DNA of 64,000 nt, taken from Achromobacter sp. MFA1 R4. GTDB lineage: Bacteria > Pseudomonadota > Gammaproteobacteria > Burkholderiales > Burkholderiaceae_B. The notes beneath the pieces were generated by a model. The model was not told the DNA's origin, searched no databases, and saw only the letters and a list, made by a program, of their open reading frames with translations. A program made the translations under genes and the position numbers. Positions 8,356 through 16,865 of this stretch are shown piece by piece; position 1 is the first letter of the stretch; every line of letters starts with the position of its first letter. The stretch covers positions 372,001 through 436,000 of the forward strand of contig NZ_LT707065.1 of the NCBI RefSeq assembly GCF_900156745.1, written 5' to 3'.

Positions 8356-9581
8356 CAGGCTCCACCAACACCGTACAGCACGAAGCTGTAGCTACGCGCG
8401 GTTCACCCGTTGAAGTCTTCGGCGCCTTCCTTAAACTGGGATTGACCTCCTTCGGTGGGCCGATCGCGCATCTGGGTTATTTCCGCTCGGAGTTTGTCGA
8501 GCGCCGCCGCTGGCTGGATGACCGCAGCTATTCCGATCTGGTCGCCTTGTGCCAGTTTCTTCCGGGTCCGGCCAGCAGCCAGGTGGGCATGGCGCTTGGG
8601 CTGGGTCGCGCTGGCTGGTTGGGCTTGCTGGCGGCGTGGGCAGGGTTCACTTTGCCATCGGCCATCGCGCTAATCCTGTTTGCCTTCGGCATCGCTGAGT
8701 ACCAGGGACTAGCCCAGTCCGGGTGGGTGCATGGTCTCAAGGTAGTCGCCGTGGCCATCGTAGCTCAGGCGGTGTGGGGCATGGCCAAGTCGTTGTGCCC
8801 TGACCGGCCACGCGCTGCCCTGGCCATTCTGGCGGCACTGCTGACCATGATCCTACCCTCAGCAGCGGGACAGATTGTCGCGATCTTGTTGGCAGGACTG
8901 CTGGGCTGGTGGACGCTGAAGATTTCACAACCTGGCGGTGGCCAAGCTCACAGCTACCCGGTCGCGCGCAGACTGGGCGTCATTGCGCTGCTTCTGTTTG
9001 CAACACCGCTTGTCTTGCTGCCCCTATGGGCAGCAGCCACGGGATCGTCCACGATAGCGCTGCTGGATGGGGTGTACCGTTCCGGTGCGCTAGTCTTCGG
9101 CGGTGGGCACGTTGTGCTGCCGCTGCTGCAAGCCACCGTGGTGCCCAGCGGCATCGTCAGCAACGCAGACTTCCTAGCTGGCTATGGCGCAGCCCAGGCC
9201 GTGCCGGGACCGCTGTTCACTTTTTCGGCGTATCTTGGCGCAATAGCCCACGGCCCGCTGCATGGCTGGATTGGCGGCCTGGCTCTGCTGGGCACCATAT
9301 TCCTCCCAGCCTTCCTCATGCTGGTCGGCGCATTGCCGTTCTGGGCGGCGCTTCGCCACCGGGCGGGTATTCAGACGACCATGGCGGGCATCAACGCCGG
9401 CGTGGTTGGTATCCTGGTATCGGCCTTATATGACCCGGTGTGGACAAGCGCCATCCACGGCAAGGCGGACTTCGGGTTGGCGTTGCTCTCGTTCGGGCTG
9501 CTCACAGTGGGGCGCGTGCCGCCAGCGCTCGTGGTGCTGCTGGCTGGCTTGGCAGGCTGGGTCATGGCGATGGGCATCTGA
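8352..9581 (+). CDS. chrA: Chromate efflux transporter ChrA
   Basis: A 409-residue inner-membrane protein of the CHR family, long-chain type, made of two homologous halves. The first half has the family signature FLKLGLTSFGGPIAHLGYF at about 27-45 and CQFLPGPASSQVG at about 73-85. The second half repeats it as FGGGHVVLPLL and GYGAAQAVPGPLFTFSAYLG. About 10-12 membrane segments are visible. ChrA exports chromate, lowering its cytoplasmic level. It is co-transcribed with padR. Confidence 0.95.
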   Translation: MTGSTNTVQHEAVATRGSPVEVFGAFLKLGLTSFGGPIAHLGYFRSEFVERRRWLDDRSYSDLVALCQFLPGPASSQVGMALGLGRAGWLGLLAAWAGFTLPSAIALILFAFGIAEYQGLAQSGWVHGLKVVAVAIVAQAVWGMAKSLCPDRPRAALAILAALLTMILPSAAGQIVAILLAGLLGWWTLKISQPGGGQAHSYPVARRLGVIALLLFATPLVLLPLWAAATGSSTIALLDGVYRSGALVFGGGHVVLPLLQATVVPSGIVSNADFLAGYGAAQAVPGPLFTFSAYLGAIAHGPLHGWIGGLALLGTIFLPAFLMLVGALPFWAALRHRAGIQTTMAGINAGVVGILVSALYDPVWTSAIHGKADFGLALLSFGLLTVGRVPPALVVLLAGLAGWVMAMGI

Positions 9582-10217
9582 AATTCGTTTCACTCAGAGC
9601 TTTCAATCAAACTTCGCATAATTCCTTCGCTGATGTACCTCAGGACGAAGAATCTTCCAGCGGTATAGCTGCTGCTTGGGCGAACGAAGCTTGAACGCAG
9701 GGTTCGTTACCTCGGGATCGAGCTAACGATGCCGTTGAGATGGCAGAGCAAACTGAGGTTGATGCATCCCGGGCCGGCGAACGGTCGCTTGCCGGCCAGA
9801 AGCGGACAGCTGAAAATGGCGAACTTCGGCAAGAAGCAATCATTTGCAGCAACAAAGCTGCACTCATGCGGACAGCTCGCCGCGGATGCGTAGGTCCGCT
9901 CGGGCATGCTCCGCGGCCGTGGATGCCTGTAGGCACTTTCGTCATCAGAATTGCGGCGGCGGGAATGTTTTTTTGGCCGGGGAAGCGAACCGCGCTCCAA
10001 GGCGGCGATTGAAGAGCGATCTCGAGGCCAAGCAAGTAATCGGGGGATGCCAGCGCGCCGGCGACCAGACTCCTCGCCCCGGTCTCGTAATCCATTTCGG
10101 AGCACTGACCAACACACAAACTAAAGATTGGACCCGTCGTCGTACGATAGAGACTCGTTGCGCGTCGCCCAAGGGGCTAGACGGAGTGCACGGGTCGCGC
10201 CGCCTCTCTGCCCTTAG
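9582..10217. other. 636-base gap without a recognised gene
   Basis: Between the chrA stop and the dmeF stop. Open frames exist on both strands but have no recognisable domain and no good ribosome binding site. No strong hairpin terminator was seen. It may contain decayed coding DNA. Confidence 0.45.
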
Positions 10218-11150
10218 CTACTTGATAGCTTGTGTTTCGACAGTCAGATGTGAAAGTTCGTGAATGTGCGACAGTTTGGCCTTATAGAACGAACTGTCCT
10301 TGGGACTCTGAGTCGCAAGCGAGACGATAGCGGAAAAGTGACCAGGACCAATCTGCCAAACATGCAGATCCGCAATCGTATCTTCGCTCCCTGCTAGCGC
10401 CTCGCCGATCTCCTCGTGCACCTTGGCCCCCTCGGTAGTGGCATCCAGAAGCACGTTGCCGGACTCACGGATTAGTCGCCACGACCAGCGCAAGATAACC
10501 AACGCACCGATTACACCCATGACTGGATCAGCCCACAGCCATCCGTAGCTGCGGCCTAGGGCCAACGCAACAATGGCAAGTACCGAAGTCAGAGCGTCCG
10601 CCAGGACATGAAAATAGGCAGCGCGAAGATTGTTGTCCTTGGCACTTGAGCTGTGATCGGAATGGTGATCATGGTGGTGACCGTGGTCATGATGATGGGA
10701 AGGGGCGTCGTTGAGGAGCCATGCCGACACTAGATTCACCACCAAACCCACGATAGCCACCGCGAGGGCCTGGTTGAAGCTAATGGGAACGGGATTGGCT
10801 AGACGCACAACGCCTTCCCAGCCAATGAGCACGGCGATCAGCGCAAGCGCTACGGCGCTGGCAAAGCCGGCCAGGTCACCTAGCTTGCCGGTGCCGAAGG
10901 TGAACCGGCGGTCTGTTGCGTGGCGTCGCGCGTAGCCATATGCCAACACGGTGATAAGCATGGCGCCAGCGTGTGTCGACATGTGCCAACCGTCGGCGAC
11001 AAGTGCCATCGAGCCATACAAATTCCCTGCGACGATCTCAATGAGCATCATGCTCGCGGTTATCGCAATGACAAGCCAAACCCGGCGTTCATTGCGTTCG
11101 TGATTTTGACCCAGAAAAATGTGGTCGTGGGCAAGGCTTGAGTTGTTCAT
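10218..11150 (-). CDS. dmeF: Cation diffusion facilitator, DmeF-type Co/Ni efflux protein
   Basis: A 310-residue CDF transporter with six membrane segments. TM2 carries the metal site VADGWHMSTHAG (D53, H56/H60 region) and TM5 carries HVLADALTS, the second HxxxD. Between TM4 and TM5 is a His-rich cytoplasmic loop (SHHHDHGHHHDHHSDH). The N-terminal HDHIFLGQNHERNERR is the recognisable DmeF signature. It exports Co(II) and Ni(II), and possibly Zn or Fe, in exchange for protons. It follows the RcnR/DmeR-type repressor gene by 26 bases, forming a dmeRF operon. Confidence 0.92.
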   Translation of the reverse strand: MNNSSLAHDHIFLGQNHERNERRVWLVIAITASMMLIEIVAGNLYGSMALVADGWHMSTHAGAMLITVLAYGYARRHATDRRFTFGTGKLGDLAGFASAVALALIAVLIGWEGVVRLANPVPISFNQALAVAIVGLVVNLVSAWLLNDAPSHHHDHGHHHDHHSDHSSSAKDNNLRAAYFHVLADALTSVLAIVALALGRSYGWLWADPVMGVIGALVILRWSWRLIRESGNVLLDATTEGAKVHEEIGEALAGSEDTIADLHVWQIGPGHFSAIVSLATQSPKDSSFYKAKLSHIHELSHLTVETQAIK

Positions 11151-11176
11151 CTGTAACCCGTGGATGTGGCGGCCGA

Positions 11177-11449
11177 CTACTTCATATAGGCGCGAATGAC
11201 TTCCATCATTTCCTGGGCGCCTTGGCTGCGATCCGCCTCAGAGGCGGCATGCACCACATGCTCCTCAAGATGCCCCTCCATCACCTCTGCCGTCAACCCG
11301 TTCAACGCTCCGCGCGCTGAGGCGAGTTGGCGTAGAACTTCAGCGCAAGCAGCGTCCGCCTCCAGAGCACGCTCCAAGCCTTCCATTTGCCCACGGATGC
11401 GGCGAACCCGCGCAATAAGCCTCTTTTTCTGTCGGACGGTATGTGCCAT
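11177..11449 (-). CDS. dmeR: RcnR/DmeR-type metal-responsive repressor
   Basis: A 90-residue all-helical CsoR/RcnR-family repressor. With the start at the ATG of 11449, the residues H3, C35, H60 and H64 fall exactly where the Ni/Co ligands of RcnR lie (MAHT, AACAEV, EGHLEEHVVH), which also decides the start. It should repress its own operon by binding the dyad at 11468-11481 and release it on Co or Ni binding. The formaldehyde-sensing FrmR branch is less likely because of the dmeF neighbour. Confidence 0.9.
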   Translation of the reverse strand: MAHTVRQKKRLIARVRRIRGQMEGLERALEADAACAEVLRQLASARGALNGLTAEVMEGHLEEHVVHAASEADRSQGAQEMMEVIRAYMK

Positions 11450-11467
11450 GTCGCTCAATTCACATAG

Positions 11468-11481
11468 TATAGGTGGCTATA
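11468..11481 (-). promoter_or_regulatory. Operator for the RcnR/DmeR-type repressor
   Basis: TATAG-GTGG-CTATA: two perfect 5-base arms around a G-rich centre, 19-32 bases upstream of dmeR. RcnR-family operators are A/T-flanked G/C tracts, and this matches that design. Confidence 0.65.
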
Positions 11482-11698
11482 TTACCCTAAAAAGCCACAC
11501 TCCTTGTCGGATGCCGACCGAGGGGATTACGCAGCCCTCCAGGCAGCGCCATCGAGTGGTGGGCTTAGGGCACAGATGCCCGGTGTCTATTGGATCGGTG
11601 GAACGGCGAGATGCCTGCATTTTTCGCGGTTTTACACAGATCGAGCGAGGGCCTGGGGCTGGCCCTCGCCCTCGCCTCAGCGGATTGCAGCACGCCGA

Positions 11699-12025
11699 CT
11701 ACGCCATGGCACGGCAGGCCTGGGCACAATCTTTGCACATGCTCGCGCAATGTTGACAGTGGCTACTCTGGAATTTTGCGCATTCCTGGCCACACTCCTC
11801 ACATACTTTCGCGCAAAGGTCACATAGTGGGCGAGCGAATTCGCTACTTCGGGCCATATATGCCGCAGCTAGCCTGCATACTTCCGAGCAATCAGCGTCA
11901 AGCTTTACGCATCTTGCCATCTTCGTTGCGTCTTCTTCTGTTAGGCAAGCGGCGAAGCATTGGTCGCACGCCTGGGCGCAGCTATAGCATTCGCGGATAC
12001 AGGTTTCATATTGAGTCGAGTTCAT
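11699..12025 (-). CDS. Cytosolic four-helix-bundle copper storage protein (Csp3-like)
   Basis: A 108-residue protein with 19 cysteines, mostly in CxxxC and CxxC spacings along four helices (for example CIRECYSCAQACDQC and HCQHCASMCKDC). There is no signal peptide, so it belongs to the cytosolic Csp/DUF326 group, in which Cys residues line a helical bundle and store many Cu(I) ions. A CopR-type box lies about 150 bases upstream at 12173-12190, so it is probably copper-induced together with the cop operon. Confidence 0.88.
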   Translation of the reverse strand: MNSTQYETCIRECYSCAQACDQCFAACLTEEDATKMARCVKLDADCSEVCRLAAAYMARSSEFARPLCDLCAKVCEECGQECAKFQSSHCQHCASMCKDCAQACRAMA

Positions 12026-12172
12026 GGAGATCTCCTATGGAATGGGGCGTTAGCGCCCACATACCGGGCAGCACGTTTCATGCCGCATCCCCCGTAACGT
12101 CGCTGCTTAAGCGCAGAGGACGGAACGGGCGAACTCAACCCAGCCCGCAGAGCCCAACGCTGTATTCTGTTT

Positions 12173-12190
12173 CATTACATTTGCGTAATG
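12173..12190 (-). promoter_or_regulatory. CopR-type box upstream of the copper storage gene
   Basis: CATTAC-ATTTGC-GTAATG is a perfect 6-6-6 dyad. The same layout recurs at 20922-20939 and 22992-23009 in front of other copper genes in this window. It lies between the copper ATPase stop and the csp start, so it serves csp on the minus strand. Confidence 0.75.
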
Positions 12191-12307
12191 TCGCCCCGCG
12201 CAGCGAGGCTAGCTTCCTAGGCTCACTGAGGACCAGTTACCGCACGCGCCTCGCGGTCACCGCCCGCAAGCGATTCCGCACCTGGCTAGACCTTGAGCCC
12301 GGGACTG

Positions 12308-14641
12308 CTATGCATCCAGGTCTACAGACCTTAGTCGCAGCGAGTTTCCAATTACACTCACCGAAGACAAGGCCATGGCCGCTGCAGCAATAATGGGCGA
12401 GAGCAATATTCCGAAGACCGGATAAAGAACGCCAGCTGCAACGGGAATTCCTGCAGCGTTATAGACGAATGCGAAAAAGAGGTTTTGTTTGATATTCCGC
12501 ATCGTCGCTTTGGAAGCATGGCGTGCTCGGACGATGCCCATGAGATCGCCGTGAAGTAGCGTGACGCCGGAACTTTCCATGGCGACATCCGTGCCGGTTC
12601 CCATGGCAATGCCGACGTTCGCCGCGGCAAGTGCAGGCGCATCATTCACGCCGTCACCTGCCATCGCGACGGTGTGGCCTTTTTCCTGATACCGCCGCAC
12701 AGCCGCCCCTTTGTCCTCTGGCAGCACCTCCCCGACTGCTTCGTCAATTCCCAAATGCCTCGCAACGGCTTGGGCCGTCGTCTTGTTGTCTCCCGTCAGC
12801 ATTACCACCTTGATTCCTGCCTGATGAAGGGCCTTGATTGCCTGCGGCGTGGTCGACTTGATGGGGTCTGCGATGCCGACTAATCCTGCGTATTGGCCAT
12901 CCAAGCCTACGTAGATAACGGTGGCTCCTTTTTCTCGAATAGCCTCTCCGTGGCGCTCGGCGGGCACGTCCACCCCTTGCTCCTCTAAGAAGCGGGCACT
13001 ACCGCACACTACTCGGCGCCCAGCCACCAGCCCAATCACTCCTTTCCCCACAGGGGAGTCGAAATCGGTCACCGGCAACAGCTGGATTCCCTCGTTCTCC
13101 GCAGCGCCGACGATGGCTGCAGCAAGGGGGTGCTCGCTTGCGCGCTCCACACTGGCGAGTGCCTGAAGTAGGTCGGCCCGGTCTATCGCCTCGACCGGCA
13201 CTACCTCTGTAACTGATGGCTTGCCTTCCGTTAGAGTACCTGTCTTGTCGACGATAACGAGGTCCACTTTCTGCATATGCTCCAGTACCTCCGCGTCCCT
13301 GATGAGTACCCCGCTTTGGGCGGCGCGGCCGACACCGACCATGATGGACATAGGAGTTGCCAACCCGAGCGCGCACGGACACGCGATGATCAGAACGGAG
13401 ACCATTGCTATCAGCGCATAGGTGAAGGCGGGCGTCGGCCCCCACAGCATCCATGCTCCGAATGCAAGTACAGCCGCGAGGATGACGGCAGGCACAAACC
13501 AGCCGGCCACTTGATCGACCAATCGCTGGACCGGAGCGCGACTTCGCTGCGCCGCGCCTACCATTTGAACAATCCGAGCTAGCAAAGTGTCCGCACCCAC
13601 ACGGTCGGCACGCATGACAAAACTGCCGGTCTGATTCATTGTCCCCCCTGTCACACGGGAGCCCGGTGTTTTCGCCACCGGAATAGGCTCACCTGTCACC
13701 ATCGACTCGTCAACCGTGCATCGCCCTTCGACGACCTCGCCATCCACAGGCACCTTCTCTCCCGGGCGTACGCGCAGGTTATCCCCCACCTGCACGGATT
13801 GGAGATCTACAGTCTCATCTTGACCATTCGGACTGACTCTTACTGCCGTTTTCGGCGCAAGACTCAGCAACGCCTTAATCGCACCAGAAGTTCTTTCGCG
13901 AGCACGAAGCTCGAGGACTTGGCCGAGCAAAACCAAAACCGTAATCACCGCCGCGGCCTCAAAGTAGACGGCCACCGCACCTTGTGGACGGAAGGCCTCC
14001 GGGAACCGTTGCGGTATGAAAGTGGCAACGATGCTGTACACCCAAGCTACGCCTGTTCCCAGTGCGATCAGTGTGAACATGTTCAGACTGCGATTCGTGA
14101 TCGATTGCCATGCCTTCGAAAAGAATGGCCAGCCTGCCCACAACACGACGGGGGTCGCGAAGATAAGTTGTATCCAGTTGGACGTTTGCGGGCCGATGAA
14201 TCGGTGCAGGTTGAAGAGGTGTCCACCCATTTCCAGAACAAATACCGGCAAGGTGAGCAGAAGGCCTATCCAAAACCGACGATTGAAGTCACACAGCTCA
14301 TGGCCGTCCTGCTCATCATCCAAAGAGACCGTTACGGGTTCGAGTGCCATGCCGCAGATGGGGCAGCTGCCCGGGCCGGCTCGTCGGATTTGTGGATGCA
14401 TGGGGCATGTGTACTCCGCGGCAATTTTCCCAGGTGCCGGCGGGGCACCATGCGTCGCGTCATGCTCTGTGGGCTGGGCATGGGGCACATGTCGCCCTCC
14501 CGTTGCATGATCCCCTCGACTTGCCCCATCAATAGGCTGGTCGGCGCGGTCTCGGTGACATGCGTGGCGGCTAGGCTCGCCCATGGACGAATGCCCGGAA
14601 TGATCACCAACACCACCTGGCGGCTTGGTAGGCTTTGCCAT
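12308..14641 (-). CDS. copF: Copper-exporting P1B-type ATPase (CopF-like)
   Basis: A 777-residue heavy-metal P-type ATPase. The N-terminus (1-75) is rich in His and Met, followed by a heavy-metal-binding YHS-like zinc module [20 protein letters not shown] at about 76-95 instead of a classic HMA domain. Then come the membrane helices, the actuator TGEPIPV, the ion site CPC ([12 protein letters not shown]), the phosphorylation site [11 protein letters not shown], the SEHPLA motif and [10 protein letters not shown]. It pumps Cu(I) from the cytoplasm. It is expressed from its own CueR-type promoter (14673-14703), separately from the copABCD genes. Confidence 0.93.
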   Translation of the reverse strand: MAKPTKPPGGVGDHSGHSSMGEPSRHACHRDRADQPIDGASRGDHATGGRHVPHAQPTEHDATHGAPPAPGKIAAEYTCPMHPQIRRAGPGSCPICGMALEPVTVSLDDEQDGHELCDFNRRFWIGLLLTLPVFVLEMGGHLFNLHRFIGPQTSNWIQLIFATPVVLWAGWPFFSKAWQSITNRSLNMFTLIALGTGVAWVYSIVATFIPQRFPEAFRPQGAVAVYFEAAAVITVLVLLGQVLELRARERTSGAIKALLSLAPKTAVRVSPNGQDETVDLQSVQVGDNLRVRPGEKVPVDGEVVEGRCTVDESMVTGEPIPVAKTPGSRVTGGTMNQTGSFVMRADRVGADTLLARIVQMVGAAQRSRAPVQRLVDQVAGWFVPAVILAAVLAFGAWMLWGPTPAFTYALIAMVSVLIIACPCALGLATPMSIMVGVGRAAQSGVLIRDAEVLEHMQKVDLVIVDKTGTLTEGKPSVTEVVPVEAIDRADLLQALASVERASEHPLAAAIVGAAENEGIQLLPVTDFDSPVGKGVIGLVAGRRVVCGSARFLEEQGVDVPAERHGEAIREKGATVIYVGLDGQYAGLVGIADPIKSTTPQAIKALHQAGIKVVMLTGDNKTTAQAVARHLGIDEAVGEVLPEDKGAAVRRYQEKGHTVAMAGDGVNDAPALAAANVGIAMGTGTDVAMESSGVTLLHGDLMGIVRARHASKATMRNIKQNLFFAFVYNAAGIPVAAGVLYPVFGILLSPIIAAAAMALSSVSVIGNSLRLRSVDLDA

Positions 14642-14672
14642 GACAGTCCTCGCTAGGATGGCGTAGATTTAC

Positions 14673-14703
14673 AGCATAGGCCTTCCCATTGCCGGAAGGT
14701 CAA
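14673..14703 (-). promoter_or_regulatory. CueR-type promoter of the copper ATPase gene
   Basis: On the minus strand TTGACC (14698-14703) and TATGCT (14673-14678) are separated by 19 bp. The spacer begins TTCCGG and ends GGAAGG, giving the ACCTTCC-N-GGAAGG dyad of the CueR/MerR group. The over-long spacer with a central dyad is the hallmark of promoters activated by DNA distortion. No cueR gene is in the window. Confidence 0.85.
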
Positions 14704-14780
14704 TCCCTTATTTAGGGGGTTGCTTCGAAAGGCCACGATCTGAGCAATCGGTTCAGTCTTGAGATGCCGGCAGCCTTGCG

Positions 14781-15254
14781 CTACGTGTAGGACTGATAGA
14801 CTTCTGCCTTCCCTGAGGGCAGGACGAGAAGCACGTCATAGGCCATGCGCCTTCCTCCGTAGTCCGGGCCATCCATTCCTGGCGAGCCCAGAGGCATGCC
14901 CGGAACCGCCAGTCCGACTGCGCTTGACTTCTCCTTCAGTAGTCGAGCGATCTCCCTGGCCGGGACGTGCCCCTCCAGAGCATATTCTCCAACGACTGCG
15001 GAATGGCAGGAGCCGAACGCGTCCGGAATGCGGTTACGTTGCCGTACAGACGAGGTATCGCTAACGTCATGAGTGGTCACTTCAAAGCCATTGGCTTCGA
15101 GATGGCTCACCCAGTCTTTGCAGCAGCCGCAAGTGGGCGTCTTCCAGACTTCGATGAGCGTCTTCGGTTGGGCCATCAAGGGGATGGGAGACAAGACGAT
15201 CGTCACCAATAGGGCTCTACGCAGAAGATTGGCGGTGTGGCTTTCTGTTCGCAT
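14781..15254 (-). CDS. DUF411 periplasmic metal-binding protein
   Basis: A protein of 157 residues: signal peptide (1-28, ending PLMAQ), then a DUF411 domain with a thioredoxin-like start and the CGCC motif (TPTCGCCKDWVSHLEANGF), further Cys in GSCHSAVVG, and Met-rich PGMPLGSPGMDGP. DUF411 proteins (CopG-like) occur next to copper-resistance genes and are thought to bind or reduce copper in the periplasm. It is the last gene of the copB-copC-copD run and shares its orientation. The ATG at 15254 is the first good start. Confidence 0.88.
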   Translation of the reverse strand: MRTESHTANLLRRALLVTIVLSPIPLMAQPKTLIEVWKTPTCGCCKDWVSHLEANGFEVTTHDVSDTSSVRQRNRIPDAFGSCHSAVVGEYALEGHVPAREIARLLKEKSSAVGLAVPGMPLGSPGMDGPDYGGRRMAYDVLLVLPSGKAEVYQSYT

Positions 15255-15305
15255 CAAATTTTTCGGGTTGGCGGTATAGAAAATGCACTAGAGTCCAAGA
15301 AGTCA

Positions 15306-16226
15306 TCACGACATGGGCGATGGTGACAGGATCCCCAATGCTGCAACAAGAAGCAGGATGAGAGTGGCAGCACTACTCTCGAACATGAGGCTACGACGTA
15401 ACGTAAGAACTGCTATCGCATGATCGCCCGTTCGGACGGCGTGCTCCAGACGCGGACTTAGATAGAAGCGATTAGCGGCAGCCAGTGCAAGCATCGTGCC
15501 AAATAAGCCAAGCTTTGCAACAAGCAGACCACCGTAGGATGTCAACGACATATCGGGTAGCGAAGCACCGACGATCAACAAATAGTTGACCCCGCCCGTA
15601 ATGGCAAGCGTCAGCACGATGGCTGTGCCCACTTGGGCAAAGCCGTTTGAAGTGCGGTTCAATAAGGCAACGTTGCCGGACGTGGCTGTCGGCTGAGATA
15701 ACAGGAGGAACGCGAGAAGCGCGCCCGCCCAAGCGCCGGCAGCGATCAAATGCACGATGTCCGATGTGAGGTGAACGTAGCGCCTAAAGCCTTCGTCCAT
15801 GGCACCATGCCCGCCCCAAGCGAGTGTGGACAGCGCGATGCCACCGGCTATCGAGAAAACGCCCAGTCGGACCCTTTGTTGCGTGCGAGCAAGTACTCCC
15901 ACTAGCACGCAAAGCATCAACGCACCCAATCGAGCCACCCATGCCGCGCCAAAGTCAGTGCCTGTCACGATCATTTCGAAGACGTGGCTTTGAAGCTCTG
16001 CATAGGATGTGGCGCCGGTCATGCTTTTGGCCATTATGGCAATATTGGCCAGCGACAGGATGATGCCCAGAGCAGCGAGCGCCGTGCTAACCGCTAAGAA
16101 GCGCGCACCCGTTGACGAGGCGATTTCTCCTTGGCGTAGCGCGTACATACTGAACAGCGGCAGCCCAAACAACATGGCAAGGTCAAGATAGAGTGCGAAA
16201 CGCACGAGGACAGTCGGCCAGTCCAT
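15306..16226 (-). CDS. copD: Copper resistance membrane protein CopD
   Basis: A 306-residue inner-membrane protein with about eight hydrophobic segments and the CopD-family pattern (the HLTSDIVHLIAAGAWAGALL region with conserved His). It is paired with CopC, 7 bases apart, as is usual. It is thought to move copper from periplasmic CopC into the cytoplasm or to metalloenzymes. Confidence 0.9.
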   Translation of the reverse strand: MDWPTVLVRFALYLDLAMLFGLPLFSMYALRQGEIASSTGARFLAVSTALAALGIILSLANIAIMAKSMTGATSYAELQSHVFEMIVTGTDFGAAWVARLGALMLCVLVGVLARTQQRVRLGVFSIAGGIALSTLAWGGHGAMDEGFRRYVHLTSDIVHLIAAGAWAGALLAFLLLSQPTATSGNVALLNRTSNGFAQVGTAIVLTLAITGGVNYLLIVGASLPDMSLTSYGGLLVAKLGLFGTMLALAAANRFYLSPRLEHAVRTGDHAIAVLTLRRSLMFESSAATLILLLVAALGILSPSPMS

Positions 16227-16233
16227 TCAGGAA

Positions 16234-16620
16234 TCACTTGACGGTAAACGCGATACTGCCGGTGACGGGATGCGTATCGGAGGACACCGCACGCCAATCC
16301 ACTCGGTAGTTGCCAGGCGCAAGCGCTTGCACCGGCGTGATGATCATAGCCTTCGGGTCATCGCTACCTGAGATTTTGGCGTTCACCTTCATCGGCCCGT
16401 GGTTCGCCATACCGGGCATACCGGTCATGACTAGCGTCGCTCCGGAGAATTGCGTTGTCAGATTTTCCGAGAATTTCAGCTCGATCTTCGGCGGTGCCGT
16501 CACCTCGGCCTTGTCGCTGGGCGAGGAAGAAAGCAACTTCGGATGAGCGATGGCCGCGGCGCTGGCGAGCATGGCGGCCATAGCCACTGTGGCGCGAATT
16601 GTTGCGAAAAAGGTTGGCAT
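16234..16620 (-). CDS. copC: Periplasmic copper-binding protein CopC
   Basis: A 128-residue protein with a signal peptide (1-25, ending AAAIA). The mature protein starts HPKLLSSSPSD, with the N-terminal His that coordinates Cu(II). The Met-rich MTGMPGMANHGPMK stretch suggests a Cu(I) site. The C-terminal SDTHPVTGSIAFTV supplies a second conserved His. It is a beta-barrel copper chaperone of normal family length, paired with copD downstream. Confidence 0.92.
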   Translation of the reverse strand: MPTFFATIRATVAMAAMLASAAAIAHPKLLSSSPSDKAEVTAPPKIELKFSENLTTQFSGATLVMTGMPGMANHGPMKVNAKISGSDDPKAMIITPVQALAPGNYRVDWRAVSSDTHPVTGSIAFTVK

Positions 16621-16865
16621 TGTGAGGTCCTAAAATGCACTGCGGATTAATATCACGGCACGAACACCACCCGATAGGTTGGAGCGGCGTTCCGCCCTGG
16701 CCATGGGGGATGTAGGAAGTGTCAAACTGTCGTCGGTTGCTCGGCTCGGATCCCATCCAACTCGCACCACGAGTTGATTAGACTCATTCCCAAGGCCGGC
16801 GTGTCGTTGCTAAGAGAGCTAGCTCGACATGGGTACCGACAAGATGCGTTGGGCGGCGCTAGACG

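Noticed and set aside
9640..10119. A 130-160 codon minus-strand frame in the gap between chrA and dmeF
   Set aside because: Composition is shadow-like, with no domain, no good ribosome binding site and a competing frame over the same bases.
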